Source: Syntrophomonadaceae bacterium
GTDB lineage: Bacteria > Bacillota > Syntrophomonadia > Syntrophomonadales > Syntrophomonadaceae
Reading direction: 5' to 3'
Assembly (NCBI GenBank): GCA_012729835.1
Contig: JAAYCK010000114.1
Location: forward strand, 1-64,000
DNA length: 64,000 nucleotides
Positions 48,338 to 57,730 of the stretch are shown here, piece by piece (the first letter of the stretch is position 1; each line of letters starts with the position of its first letter). The position numbers and the translations under genes were made by a program. The notes beneath the pieces are model-generated. The model was not told where the DNA came from, did no database searches, and worked only from the letters and a program-made list of their open reading frames with translations.

Positions 48338-50332
48338 TTGATGTACGGCAAGTTCAAATTCTTCTCTTTTAATAAGCAAAGTGACTGGAACAGGGGTTGG
48401 ATGACTAATCTGACCTGTACTGATGGACTGCGCATTCCCACTACTCAGCGCTATATCCGCCGTCGGCTGATAACCGCTGAAGAATTGGGGAAAGACCATG
48501 AATTCCTTTCTGCAGTTGCCGGACCATATGGGTTGATCTTTCTGATGGACCAATTGGCTGGTTTATGGACTTACGATTACCGAAATCGTCGGCGGGAGGT
48601 CTTGATAGAGTCAGGACATGGACAATTTACTGCCGATGCGATGATAAGCGGTTCCGGTAATCACCTGTACATAGTTGATCGCTACCCCAATGCGCCGGTG
48701 ATATGTTATTCTATGACTCTTGGATCGACCACATTTATTAAGCTGGATTCCGGGGGAGGACGACCGCTGGCTCTGACTACCGGCTATGGGAATGAGGCTT
48801 TTTTGGCCGTAGGAAGAGAAAATGCTGCCGGCGGACATATCGATATTTGGCGGATAAGTCCATCCGGGCATGCGGAGATTTGGGCAGATTTGTCCGGTAT
48901 AACAGATATCCCGGCTATGGACCTGTATATCAGCTACCCGGGGGGAAGCTCTTTATACCTGTTGGATGGCTTGTCTGGCCGGCTGTGGATCTGCAAAGAC
49001 GGGAAAATCGCGGAAAAGCGCCAATTGGAAGTGAAAGGACACCTGGTGGGACTGGGGGTGGACCAAGATGGCGGGATATATTCCGGAGATACGCGTCAAG
49101 AAGCCGGGACGCTGTCTTTAACCGACCGGTTTTTGCTGAATTATCCGGCTGGTAATGACGGCGCTGGCGAATGCCTGGCCTATTCCGGCTGGGTAGATGG
49201 ACTCACCATGGACCCGGAGAATCGTTTATTCATATGGAATGGTCGTCAGGGTACCATGAGTATCCTGGAAAAGCAGGACCGTATAAACACAGGATATAAT
49301 GGAAGCAGTGCCGGAGTGTATATCCTGCCCCCGTTGGACAGTACGGAAAGTGAAAACGAGTGGCACCGGATCACCCTGGATGCAGATATCCCTAACGACA
49401 CTCAGATCAAGGTGTCCTATTTTGCTGTCGAGACTCTGGAAATGGTTCTGCAGGGGCGTTTAACCAACCTGGAGACATGGTTGGGTGATGAAACGCTTTC
49501 CATGCAGCAGAGGCTTGAGCTGCTGGAACCATTATGGTCCAAAGCGATAGTCAATCCCCGGGACGCTTTATTGAGAAATGCCCGGGGGCGCTATCTAATG
49601 ATTAAAATAGAATTGGGCGGCAGTGAAACCAGCACGCCCTGTATAGACCGTATGAGGATCTATTTCCCCCGCATGACCATGCTTGATTATATGCCGGCGG
49701 TGTACCAGCAAGACGCAGCCAGCCGGGATTTTCTCTCCCGTTACTTGGCTATTTTCGGTTCTATGCTGGATAATATGGAAGAAAAGATTGACAATATTGC
49801 GGAGCTATTTGATGCTGAGACCGTAGCCGGTTCGGTCATGGATTGGCTGGCCAGCTGGCTGGGCATTGCAGTGGATGATAACTGGGATGATGAGACCCTC
49901 CGCAAGCTGATAATCAAGGCTCCTTACATATTTGCCCGGCGGGGAACCCGGGAGGCCTTGGAAATATTCCTGGAGATATTCACCGGGGTCAAGCCACTGA
50001 TCGTAGAACATTTTCAATTTAAACACTTCCAGGAGACTACTGAACTAAAGGAGCTGATGGAAAAGCTTTATGGGCAGGATCCTTATGCTTTTACCGTATT
50101 GCTGAACCCGGCGGGAAGTCTGACAACCAGTCAAGTGGGAACCCTGCAGTCCATACTGGCTCAGGAAAAACCAGCTTTTACCGATGCCCGACTGGTGATC
50201 CTGCAACCATGGATGTATATGGACATGCATTCATATTTGGGAATAAACACCTATCTATCAGAGTTAACCCCGCTGAAATTGGATAACCAATCAGCCGTAC
50301 CCTTTAATTCATTAATAATTGATCAGGAATAA
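48338..50332 (+). CDS. Beta-propeller-like / phage tail protein I (gpI) fusion
   Basis: N-terminal propeller-type repeats (LYIVDRYPNAPVICYS, LYLLDGLSGRLWICKDG, LFIWNGRQG); C-terminal DYMPAVYQQDAASRDFLSRYLAIFGSMLDNMEEKID. Confidence 0.8.
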   Translation: MMYGKFKFFSFNKQSDWNRGWMTNLTCTDGLRIPTTQRYIRRRLITAEELGKDHEFLSAVAGPYGLIFLMDQLAGLWTYDYRNRRREVLIESGHGQFTADAMISGSGNHLYIVDRYPNAPVICYSMTLGSTTFIKLDSGGGRPLALTTGYGNEAFLAVGRENAAGGHIDIWRISPSGHAEIWADLSGITDIPAMDLYISYPGGSSLYLLDGLSGRLWICKDGKIAEKRQLEVKGHLVGLGVDQDGGIYSGDTRQEAGTLSLTDRFLLNYPAGNDGAGECLAYSGWVDGLTMDPENRLFIWNGRQGTMSILEKQDRINTGYNGSSAGVYILPPLDSTESENEWHRITLDADIPNDTQIKVSYFAVETLEMVLQGRLTNLETWLGDETLSMQQRLELLEPLWSKAIVNPRDALLRNARGRYLMIKIELGGSETSTPCIDRMRIYFPRMTMLDYMPAVYQQDAASRDFLSRYLAIFGSMLDNMEEKIDNIAELFDAETVAGSVMDWLASWLGIAVDDNWDDETLRKLIIKAPYIFARRGTREALEIFLEIFTGVKPLIVEHFQFKHFQETTELKELMEKLYGQDPYAFTVLLNPAGSLTTSQVGTLQSILAQEKPAFTDARLVILQPWMYMDMHSYLGINTYLSELTPLKLDNQSAVPFNSLIIDQE

Positions 50333-50349
50333 AAGGAGGAGAGTGTGCA

Positions 50350-51912
50350 GTGAAGAATTCCCGGTATTATCCTCATGAAAGAAATCGGTTTTTTTATGGC
50401 AAGTTGCTCACAGTGCGAGACTTTGAGGCCGAGCAGAGATATGTTAATGATAAACGGCGCATGATCAATCGACTGCTGCATGGAGCAGGGGTGGTATGTG
50501 GTCTGCAGGTGATCGCAGTGGATGAAAAGACCATCTCCCTGGAGACCGGCATGGCCCTGGATTATTCCGGGCGGGAGATAGTGGTTTCCGCACCGTTGAC
50601 CCAGAAGCTGTCGATGATCGATGGTTTCACCGGTAGTGAAACTGCCAAGAACGTTTATCTGTGCATCGCCTATGATGAAAGGGGCAAGGAGCCGGTTTAT
50701 TCAGTTGCCAGCTCTTCATCTCATGCCGATGAGATGGCTGAGTATAACCGTATCCAGGAGAGCTATCGGGTTTTCCTGACGGAAACCGCACCAGACGAAA
50801 CCGGACTGGGTTTCAGCAATCTGACTGAAGATGTGGTGCTGCTACATGAGAGCAAGGATCTGCGGATATCACAGATATGTCCGCGCTATGTCAATCCCGA
50901 GGAACTGTTTGAGATCCGCCTGCGGGTCGAAAAATCTGTGCAGTTGCCGCGTCTACAAATCGAATACCAGCTCAGCGGTGACCACATTGAACCTTTGGAT
51001 CCCCAGAAGGGCAGCCATATAATCTTTAGCGAGCCCGACGAAAACCGCCTGTCCCGCTATGAAGCAGCTTTCACCTTCAAAGCTGGTGATCAACCCGGGG
51101 TGGTAGACAACATTGTGATACCCCAGGGCAAGCTCTCCGTTACCATCGGAGATGATGTTCAGGAGTATAATTGTGATTATGCCCAGGTTATAAACATCAT
51201 TAGTGAACCGGTGAAAGACCGCATCCTGAAAAATTATCTGAATATTGGTCTCGACCAGTATGCCGGCTTTGATCCCGACCAGCCCATCTATCTGGCTCAG
51301 CTTAGTCTGCTGCAGATCGGCAGCAGCTTTATGATACAGCAGGTCACCCAGGTTCCTTTTGGGGAATATGCCTATAACAGCTCAGATCTTTACAAGATCG
51401 GTATTCTGGGCAAGGGCAGCCGTCAGGCGCCATTTTTAACCCATGCCGAAGCCAATATTTTGGAATCCGGGGAAGACCCGCGCCTGGATGTACGTTTCCA
51501 TCCCGCAGAAAACATGTTTGATTTCCGCTTGGGTATTCCGCGCACTACCATTATCAGGGAAGATTTTTCTACCGGTTTGGTAGAGATAGAACTGGAAGCC
51601 AACACCAAAGCCGGTAAGAGCTATTTCTCGGATGAGGTCGAACATGGTATGGGAGAAGGACCGGTTTATATCATGACCGGAGTAGAAGAAAGCAGCGACG
51701 AAGAACTAATGAAGGTTCCCCAGCATAGTGAGCAGATATTTTTCGGAGCCTATGAAGTGTTTCAAAAGAGCGCTTACGAGTCACTGGCACCCCGTATGGC
51801 GATAGGAGTAGTATTGTACCCGACTCGGGGGACCTTCCGTATTGGTGTCCGCTGCCAGACTCCCGTACTGACCAGGGTCCATATCCGCTGGTGGGCGTTC
51901 AGGCATAAGTAA
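50350..51912 (+). CDS. Conserved eCIS-associated protein of unknown function
   Basis: HERNRFFYGKLLTVRDFEAEQRYVNDKRRMINRLLHGAGVVCGLQV; operon position. Confidence 0.75.
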   Translation: MKNSRYYPHERNRFFYGKLLTVRDFEAEQRYVNDKRRMINRLLHGAGVVCGLQVIAVDEKTISLETGMALDYSGREIVVSAPLTQKLSMIDGFTGSETAKNVYLCIAYDERGKEPVYSVASSSSHADEMAEYNRIQESYRVFLTETAPDETGLGFSNLTEDVVLLHESKDLRISQICPRYVNPEELFEIRLRVEKSVQLPRLQIEYQLSGDHIEPLDPQKGSHIIFSEPDENRLSRYEAAFTFKAGDQPGVVDNIVIPQGKLSVTIGDDVQEYNCDYAQVINIISEPVKDRILKNYLNIGLDQYAGFDPDQPIYLAQLSLLQIGSSFMIQQVTQVPFGEYAYNSSDLYKIGILGKGSRQAPFLTHAEANILESGEDPRLDVRFHPAENMFDFRLGIPRTTIIREDFSTGLVEIELEANTKAGKSYFSDEVEHGMGEGPVYIMTGVEESSDEELMKVPQHSEQIFFGAYEVFQKSAYESLAPRMAIGVVLYPTRGTFRIGVRCQTPVLTRVHIRWWAFRHK

Positions 51913-51923
51913 AGGCATTCAAC

Positions 51924-54164
51924 ATGGCAAGCATATTTAGTAAAGCACGAAAAGAATCCCCTATGAGCGGAACCACGGTCACTCCCTATCGGGACAGCTG
52001 GGAGCAGATCCATGAAGAGTTGCGCCTGTTGGATATGCGGATTCGGCTGCAATTTTATCGACAGCGATCAGATTATCAGGATGACAGCAACCAGCTACGA
52101 GGACTCATCATCTCCGACGCGGAAGTAGAGGCATTACTGGCCGGGAAGCGGGAAGAGGAGAGCGGTCTGGATCACCTGGAGGCTGAAGTATTAGAATGGG
52201 AGCCAGTACTCCGGGCCCGGACTAAGATTACCCTGGAGAATGGCGGTTTTTTGCATCTGGAACACCTATCCCTGGCATTTAATCTTAATGCCTTTGAAAG
52301 AAACTGCCTCCTGCTTTGCCTGGCAGTAGAATGGGACCGCAAATACGAGAGGATTTTTGCCTATTTGCAGGATGACGTGACCTGTAAACATCCAACTGTG
52401 GACCTGGCCCTGAAATTACTCACCCGGACTATGGCGGAGAAAATGGCGGCAAGGAATTCTTTCACCATGGATTCCGCACTGGTCAAATACCTGCTGCAAT
52501 TTCAGGATGAGGTCCAATCGGCAGGTCCCCGTTTAACCCGACCCTTGAGACTGCAAAGACGTTTCATGGATTACTTTTTTCAACCATTGACCATAGATCC
52601 GGATATCGCACCCTGGGCAGAGTTCTTCAATCCCTTCCAGGCCCTGGAACCCATTCTGTTTGGACAGGAGGTACAGGAAGAACTGTGCATATGGTGGGAG
52701 CGCTATCTGGAAGAAACCGGCCCGGATCGGCCGCTTTTTGTGATACAAGGACCGCCTGGCAGCGGTAAATCTCTGCAAATTCGCCATCTTTGCGCCAATT
52801 ATCAGTATCCCTTGATTATCGTAGATCTGAGCCGGATGCCCCGGCAGGTCGATGAGTTCAGTCGCGGCATGCAATATGTACTGAGAGAGTGTTTACTGAC
52901 GGGATCTCTGGCCGGGTTTCGGGGTCTGGAATCAATAATGCCCGAGAGTTTTCCGGCCAACCAGGGCAGCGAACACCAGATTAGCGATGAGCGCCGGGAG
53001 GTGTTTATTCGTACCGTAGAAGAACTACCCGGACCATTGTTTATTCTGGTGGAAGAGATGGCAGTTAAACTCGATCTTCCTAATTACTCAACCTTAGGGA
53101 TCACCCTGGATATACCCGGTGAGAGTCTGCGCCAACAGATCTGGGAGACATTTAGCGGGGATTATCGTTTTGCTGAGGAGATCGACTGGGGACAGATGGC
53201 CAGCAAGTTTAGGTTCACCGCCGGGCAAATCAGAAATGCTCTGAATGAAGCTCGGGCGACTACCAGCAGCCGTGAGGCCAATCCCCCGATAACTCTGGAT
53301 TCTCTACATCAGGCCTGTTTTGGGCAAGGAAGACATGCTCTCTCCGGAACCGCCGCCCGTATAAAACCGGTCTATACCTGGGAACAGTTGATCCTTCCCC
53401 CGGAGACCATTGGACTACTGCAAAATGCCTGTAATCAAATGAAGTACCGTTATCGGGTTTATGGTGATTGGGGTTTTGATAAGCGCCTGGCATACGGCAA
53501 AGGTCTTTCCATGCTGTTTTCAGGGCTGCCCGGTACTGGCAAGACTATGGCGGCCCAGGTCATAGCCGCTGAACTCAACCTGGAATTGTTCCGCATAGAT
53601 TTGGCCCAGGTGGTCAGTAAATATATCGGGGAAACCGAGAAAAACCTGCGGCGAATATTCAATGAAGCTCAATCCAGTAATGCAATATTGTTTTTTGACG
53701 AGGCCGACGCTCTGTTTGGCAAGCGTTCGGAGGTCAAAGATTCCCATGACCGCTACGCCAACATCGAGATCGCCTACCTGCTGCAAAAAGTCGAGGAATA
53801 TGAAGGGATATCGATACTGGCCACTAATCTGTCCAAGAACATGGATGAGGCATTTGTACGGAGGATCACCTATATCGTTGAGTTTCCCTTTCCGGATGCC
53901 GAATATCGCAAAAAAATATGGAAATCGATGTTCCCATTGCAGACCCCGATGCATAAGGATGTCGATTTCGACTTCCTGGCCCGGCGCTTTGAGATTGCCG
54001 GAGGCAGCATAAAAAATATCGCGGTAGCATCAGCTTTCCTGGCCGCGCAGGAAAACGATATCGTCAGAATGAAATACATACTGCGAGCCACTAAATACGA
54101 ATTCAAGAAAACCGGGAGGGTCCTCTTAAAAGAAGACCTCGGCGAGTATTACAACGAGATCTGA
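51924..54164 (+). CDS. eCIS AAA+ ATPase (Afp15-like), two P-loop regions
   Basis: GPPGSGKS and FSGLPGTGKTMAAQVIAAELNLELFRIDLAQVVSKYIGETEKNLRRIF; ILFFDEADALFGKRSEVKDSHDRYAN. Confidence 0.93.
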   Translation: MASIFSKARKESPMSGTTVTPYRDSWEQIHEELRLLDMRIRLQFYRQRSDYQDDSNQLRGLIISDAEVEALLAGKREEESGLDHLEAEVLEWEPVLRARTKITLENGGFLHLEHLSLAFNLNAFERNCLLLCLAVEWDRKYERIFAYLQDDVTCKHPTVDLALKLLTRTMAEKMAARNSFTMDSALVKYLLQFQDEVQSAGPRLTRPLRLQRRFMDYFFQPLTIDPDIAPWAEFFNPFQALEPILFGQEVQEELCIWWERYLEETGPDRPLFVIQGPPGSGKSLQIRHLCANYQYPLIIVDLSRMPRQVDEFSRGMQYVLRECLLTGSLAGFRGLESIMPESFPANQGSEHQISDERREVFIRTVEELPGPLFILVEEMAVKLDLPNYSTLGITLDIPGESLRQQIWETFSGDYRFAEEIDWGQMASKFRFTAGQIRNALNEARATTSSREANPPITLDSLHQACFGQGRHALSGTAARIKPVYTWEQLILPPETIGLLQNACNQMKYRYRVYGDWGFDKRLAYGKGLSMLFSGLPGTGKTMAAQVIAAELNLELFRIDLAQVVSKYIGETEKNLRRIFNEAQSSNAILFFDEADALFGKRSEVKDSHDRYANIEIAYLLQKVEEYEGISILATNLSKNMDEAFVRRITYIVEFPFPDAEYRKKIWKSMFPLQTPMHKDVDFDFLARRFEIAGGSIKNIAVASAFLAAQENDIVRMKYILRATKYEFKKTGRVLLKEDLGEYYNEI

Positions 54165-54183
54165 GTTGTAAGGGGAACGAATA

Positions 54184-54228
54184 GACGCAGATTTACGCAG
54201 ATTAATATGATTAACGCAGATTTTTTAA
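54184..54228. repeat. ACGCAGATT-type dispersed repeat
   Basis: AGACGCAGATTTACGCAGATTAATATGATTAACGCAGATTTTTT. Confidence 0.7.
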
Positions 54229-54424
54229 ATGAATCCTATTAGAGTTATTTTGGTTTTTATAGATATTATAGGTGTAAATATGTTTCTGTTTTAATTGGAG
54301 TTAGAAAAAATAATATTTACAGTTCCAGCAATTTATCAGTGAAATAATTCTTCGTTAATATGAAACTTAGTTCTGCGCTATTCATAAAAATATGCGTCTA
54401 ATTAAAAACCTGGGGGGTATTTGT

Positions 54425-54934
54425 TTGGCTGATTATACTGCGATAGTGGATGCGGGGGCATCAATAGTTGAGGTGCTGCGGGATAATATGATACCGGAGC
54501 CGATCCCTTCTCCTGATATGATCGGGTTATGCTCACCCGCCGAGACCGGTGATCTAAGCCTGGGTCTCTATCTTTATGCTATTAAGGAAAACCGTGAATA
54601 CCGTGCGCCTGGCGTCATGGCTTTGAGCCTGTTTTATATCATGACGGCATACTCCAATGCCGATTATAAGCAAAGGGCCTACGATGAACACTACATCCTG
54701 GGTCGGGCCATCCAGGTCTTAAAAGAAAACGCTCTGGTGGAAGGCATCTATCTGCAGGGGTCGCTGGGCCAGTCCAATGAGGTCCTGCGGGTTGAACAGT
54801 TTTTTATCACACCGGATGATATGCAGAAGATATGGCTGTTTCCCAACGTACCTTACCGCAGTTCGGTGGGCTATATCGTTTCGCCGGTGCTTATTGATAC
54901 CTTTGGAGTTGGCGGCGGACCTCGAGTAGGTTAG
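54425..54934 (+). CDS. DUF4255/Pvc16-N-like tail terminator protein
   Basis: ADYTAIVDAGASIVEVLRDNM...LSLGLYLYAIKENREYR; TTG 54425 after CTGGGGGG. Confidence 0.82.
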   Translation: MADYTAIVDAGASIVEVLRDNMIPEPIPSPDMIGLCSPAETGDLSLGLYLYAIKENREYRAPGVMALSLFYIMTAYSNADYKQRAYDEHYILGRAIQVLKENALVEGIYLQGSLGQSNEVLRVEQFFITPDDMQKIWLFPNVPYRSSVGYIVSPVLIDTFGVGGGPRVG

Positions 54935-54959
54935 TCTGCATGTTAAAGGGGGTCCTGAT

Positions 54960-55736
54960 TTGATTACATCCACCCTCAAGTTGGGTAAACAGGTTTCTCT
55001 GGTATTGTGGTTGATCGACCAGTATACCGGGTTAGGCTGTAATGAGCAAGATGTCACGGTATATCTCAATGGCCAACCGGAAGCATTCCAGCGTAAAGCC
55101 GGCGGCTATTTGGTATTTACCGATCTGCCCGGAGGGCTTTATCAGGTGAGAGTAGAGGCGGCCAATTACTTCTCCCAGGAGTTGGAGGTAAATCTCCAGG
55201 AGATAGTGGCTCGGGGGCGGGTAGTATACCTGTCGCTGGTGCCAACTCCCAATTATCCGTTCAGTACTACGGCAACTCTGCTGCGCGCATCAATCGGCCG
55301 CGGGGAGCGGGCAGATATCACAGCCGCGCTGCTCAGCGACGCTTGCGCTCGTGCCAAACTGGGGCGTCAGGGAGCAGCGTCCGGGGCTCAGGAAGTATTC
55401 CTGGTTGACGTTGCCATGTTTTCTGCACCGGGGGACCTGTATATGCTTAGGCCACCCGGTGGTGATCAAGGGGAACTCTGTGAGATCGATAAACCGGGAA
55501 AAGGTGAAGATCAATATACTTTGAGGTATCCCTTGCAGGGGGATCACGAACGCGGAGAATTTTTGATGCCAGTGGTAAAGACCAGGGCAGATGAAAGAGG
55601 CGAGATCGTGGTGGCCTTCCGCAATTTCCGCCAACGTGAATGTCTGGTATCCCTGGAGATCCAGACCGGTGATAGTGTCAAGCGGCAGGAACTCACCATC
55701 CCGCTCGGGCAAACCACTCTGCTGGGCAATCTTTAG
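54960..55736 (+). CDS. eCIS operon distal protein with carboxypeptidase-regulatory-like fold signature
   Basis: VTVYLNGQPEAFQRKAGGYLVFTDLPGGLYQVRVEAANYFSQELEV. Confidence 0.65.
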   Translation: MITSTLKLGKQVSLVLWLIDQYTGLGCNEQDVTVYLNGQPEAFQRKAGGYLVFTDLPGGLYQVRVEAANYFSQELEVNLQEIVARGRVVYLSLVPTPNYPFSTTATLLRASIGRGERADITAALLSDACARAKLGRQGAASGAQEVFLVDVAMFSAPGDLYMLRPPGGDQGELCEIDKPGKGEDQYTLRYPLQGDHERGEFLMPVVKTRADERGEIVVAFRNFRQRECLVSLEIQTGDSVKRQELTIPLGQTTLLGNL

Positions 55737-55748
55737 CAGGCTGCTCGA

Positions 55749-57473
55749 TCATTGCTGATTGCTGATGATCAGCTGTTGGATATCGTCATTGGGTTTGACA
55801 TAGAAACGATAGATATATGAATCTATTGAATATTCCCAGATATCGAGATGGGCGCCGCTTTTAACCTCTTCCCAACTCTTGCTGGGTTCTCCCAGCGTCT
55901 TTAGCAGTTGGTCGGCCTTTTTGTTGAGGCTGACCCCGTTGACTTCCTGACTGCCATATAGACTGACACTGGTGACCACCGGCGGGCGTTTATCGCCGGG
56001 GGACCGGACTTCCAGATTGATCGATTGTTCTGGATAGGATATCGTAGTAACCGCACTGCCTACTGTTTTGTTTTTAGATACCCCCATGATCTCATCGATT
56101 TTCTTTTCTGACAGACCCAGGAATCCCGCATAGCTGGGGACACCGTTTTTAACTATACCCTGGAATGTGATGTTACCGTTGGTATCATAAATCATCCCGG
56201 TGCCGTTATAAGAGCCGCCCCTGAATTCGCCATCATAAAGCAGTACTCCGTTTTCATCAAAGGCCTGGCCTTTGCCGTTATAGCTGCCGTTAGCGAAGTT
56301 GCCGACATACTTGGCGGTGCCGTTTTCATAGAATTCGCTTCCTTCGCCGGAGAAGACTCCATCCGCGAAATTACCCTGGTAAATCATGATACCCTGATCA
56401 GTAAAAGCGGTACCGGCCCCTTCTGGTTTCCCATCGGCGAATTGCCCTTCATAAAGGACCACGCCGTCCTCAGAGAGGAACTTGCCCTTACCGGCGGGCA
56501 GGCCGTCGGCAAACTCACCCTGGTAGATCAGCTTACCTTCAGCATTGTATAGTTCGCCGGCGCCGCTCTGTTTGCCGGCAAGAAATGCTCCTTTATAAAT
56601 CACTTTGCCAGTTTCATTGTATAGTTGGCCCTGGCCTTCATACAAACCATTAACGAAGGCTCCTTCATATTTAACGTCGCCATTAGCAAAGAGCTCCTTG
56701 CCCTGTCCGCTGTATACGCCGTTGACGAACTGTCCGTCATAGAGCAAAGTACCCCTCTTATCGTAGAGTTTGCCAACTCCGGAATACTGGTTGTTAACAA
56801 AGTTGCCCTCGTACTTCACCCCGCCGTTGATAAAGTATTCGCGGCCTTGACCGCTGTAAGTGCCGGCAGCAAAATGTCCAGAGTAAATGTAATTACCTTT
56901 CATATTATAGAGTTTGCCTTGACCTTCATACTGTCCATTAACCAGAGCGCCTTCGTATTTTACCTTGCCGTTCTCATAATAAAGGGTTCCGGTGCCGTTG
57001 ATTACCCCGTTGCTGAACTGTCCTTCGTAGAGCAAATGCCCCTTGTCGTCGTAAAGTTTACCTGGCCCGGAGTAAACACCGTTGGCCATATCACCGTAAT
57101 AGACCATTTTCCCTTGCGGGTTGTATAGCTTCACTTTACCGGTATAGGTGAGAGGGCTGCTTTTTCTGGTTTCGTGTATCTCCTTATAGCCAAGGATCTT
57201 GACACTAACAATAGGAGCCAGTTTATATATCGCAAAAGCTAGCAGGATAGAGATCACAATTATTATCAGGATAAGTTTTTTCGAGATTAGTCTTTCACCG
57301 AAAGCTATGTAATCTTCGATGGAGGGTTCTTTGGTCCAGAGCTTCTTGATACCCTGGGTCAGAAATTGTATTAAGGTCTTGGGCAGTTTCCGAATGGCGG
57401 CTAGTTGCTTTCTAACCAATGAGATGTATGGCTTGACTACGGGGCCGAATATCCTAAGCAGCAATTTCTCCAC
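55749..57473 (-). CDS. Membrane-anchored MORN-repeat protein (about 14 repeats of 24 aa)
   Basis: TM KLILIIIVISILLAFAIYKL; units such as KLYDDKGHLLYEGQFSNGVINGTG; GTG 57473 preceded by AAAGGAG. Confidence 0.88.
   Translation of the reverse strand: MEKLLLRIFGPVVKPYISLVRKQLAAIRKLPKTLIQFLTQGIKKLWTKEPSIEDYIAFGERLISKKLILIIIVISILLAFAIYKLAPIVSVKILGYKEIHETRKSSPLTYTGKVKLYNPQGKMVYYGDMANGVYSGPGKLYDDKGHLLYEGQFSNGVINGTGTLYYENGKVKYEGALVNGQYEGQGKLYNMKGNYIYSGHFAAGTYSGQGREYFINGGVKYEGNFVNNQYSGVGKLYDKRGTLLYDGQFVNGVYSGQGKELFANGDVKYEGAFVNGLYEGQGQLYNETGKVIYKGAFLAGKQSGAGELYNAEGKLIYQGEFADGLPAGKGKFLSEDGVVLYEGQFADGKPEGAGTAFTDQGIMIYQGNFADGVFSGEGSEFYENGTAKYVGNFANGSYNGKGQAFDENGVLLYDGEFRGGSYNGTGMIYDTNGNITFQGIVKNGVPSYAGFLGLSEKKIDEIMGVSKNKTVGSAVTTISYPEQSINLEVRSPGDKRPPVVTSVSLYGSQEVNGVSLNKKADQLLKTLGEPSKSWEEVKSGAHLDIWEYSIDSYIYRFYVKPNDDIQQLIISNQQ
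56130..57140 (-). repeat. 72-nt periodic coding repeat (MORN units)
   Basis: 14 consecutive 24-aa units in translation. Confidence 0.85.
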
Positions 57474-57730
57474 GGAAATAACTCCTTTACTGGCAGTCTT
57501 AACCTTTATTATACAGGATATATGACGACAAAATAGCATAAATTCCTGAAGTAATAAAAAATATAGGTCTCCCTAAAAACAAGACATGTGAGGCATAATC
57601 TGTTAAAATATTGATATCCTCCAACCAATGATAGCCAACTATGGCGCAGTGCAGATCAGGGAAGTCCCTATCAGGAGATTTCCTGGTCTTAATCATTATT
57701 ATTGTATTAATTGCAGGATTGAGGTGTGTG

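Noticed and set aside
31818-54934. Prophage
   Set aside because: Only tail-type genes; no recognisable integrase, terminase, portal, capsid or lysis genes in the window. AAA+ and DUF4255-like genes fit eCIS better.
31818-54934. Type VI secretion system
   Set aside because: No TssJ/L/M or ClpV-type genes; sheath is a single phage-like protein, and the AAA+ protein is Afp15-like.
56130-57140. CRISPR-like periodic repeat
   Set aside because: The 72-nt periodicity lies in frame within a coding MORN protein; units are degenerate and there are no cas genes.
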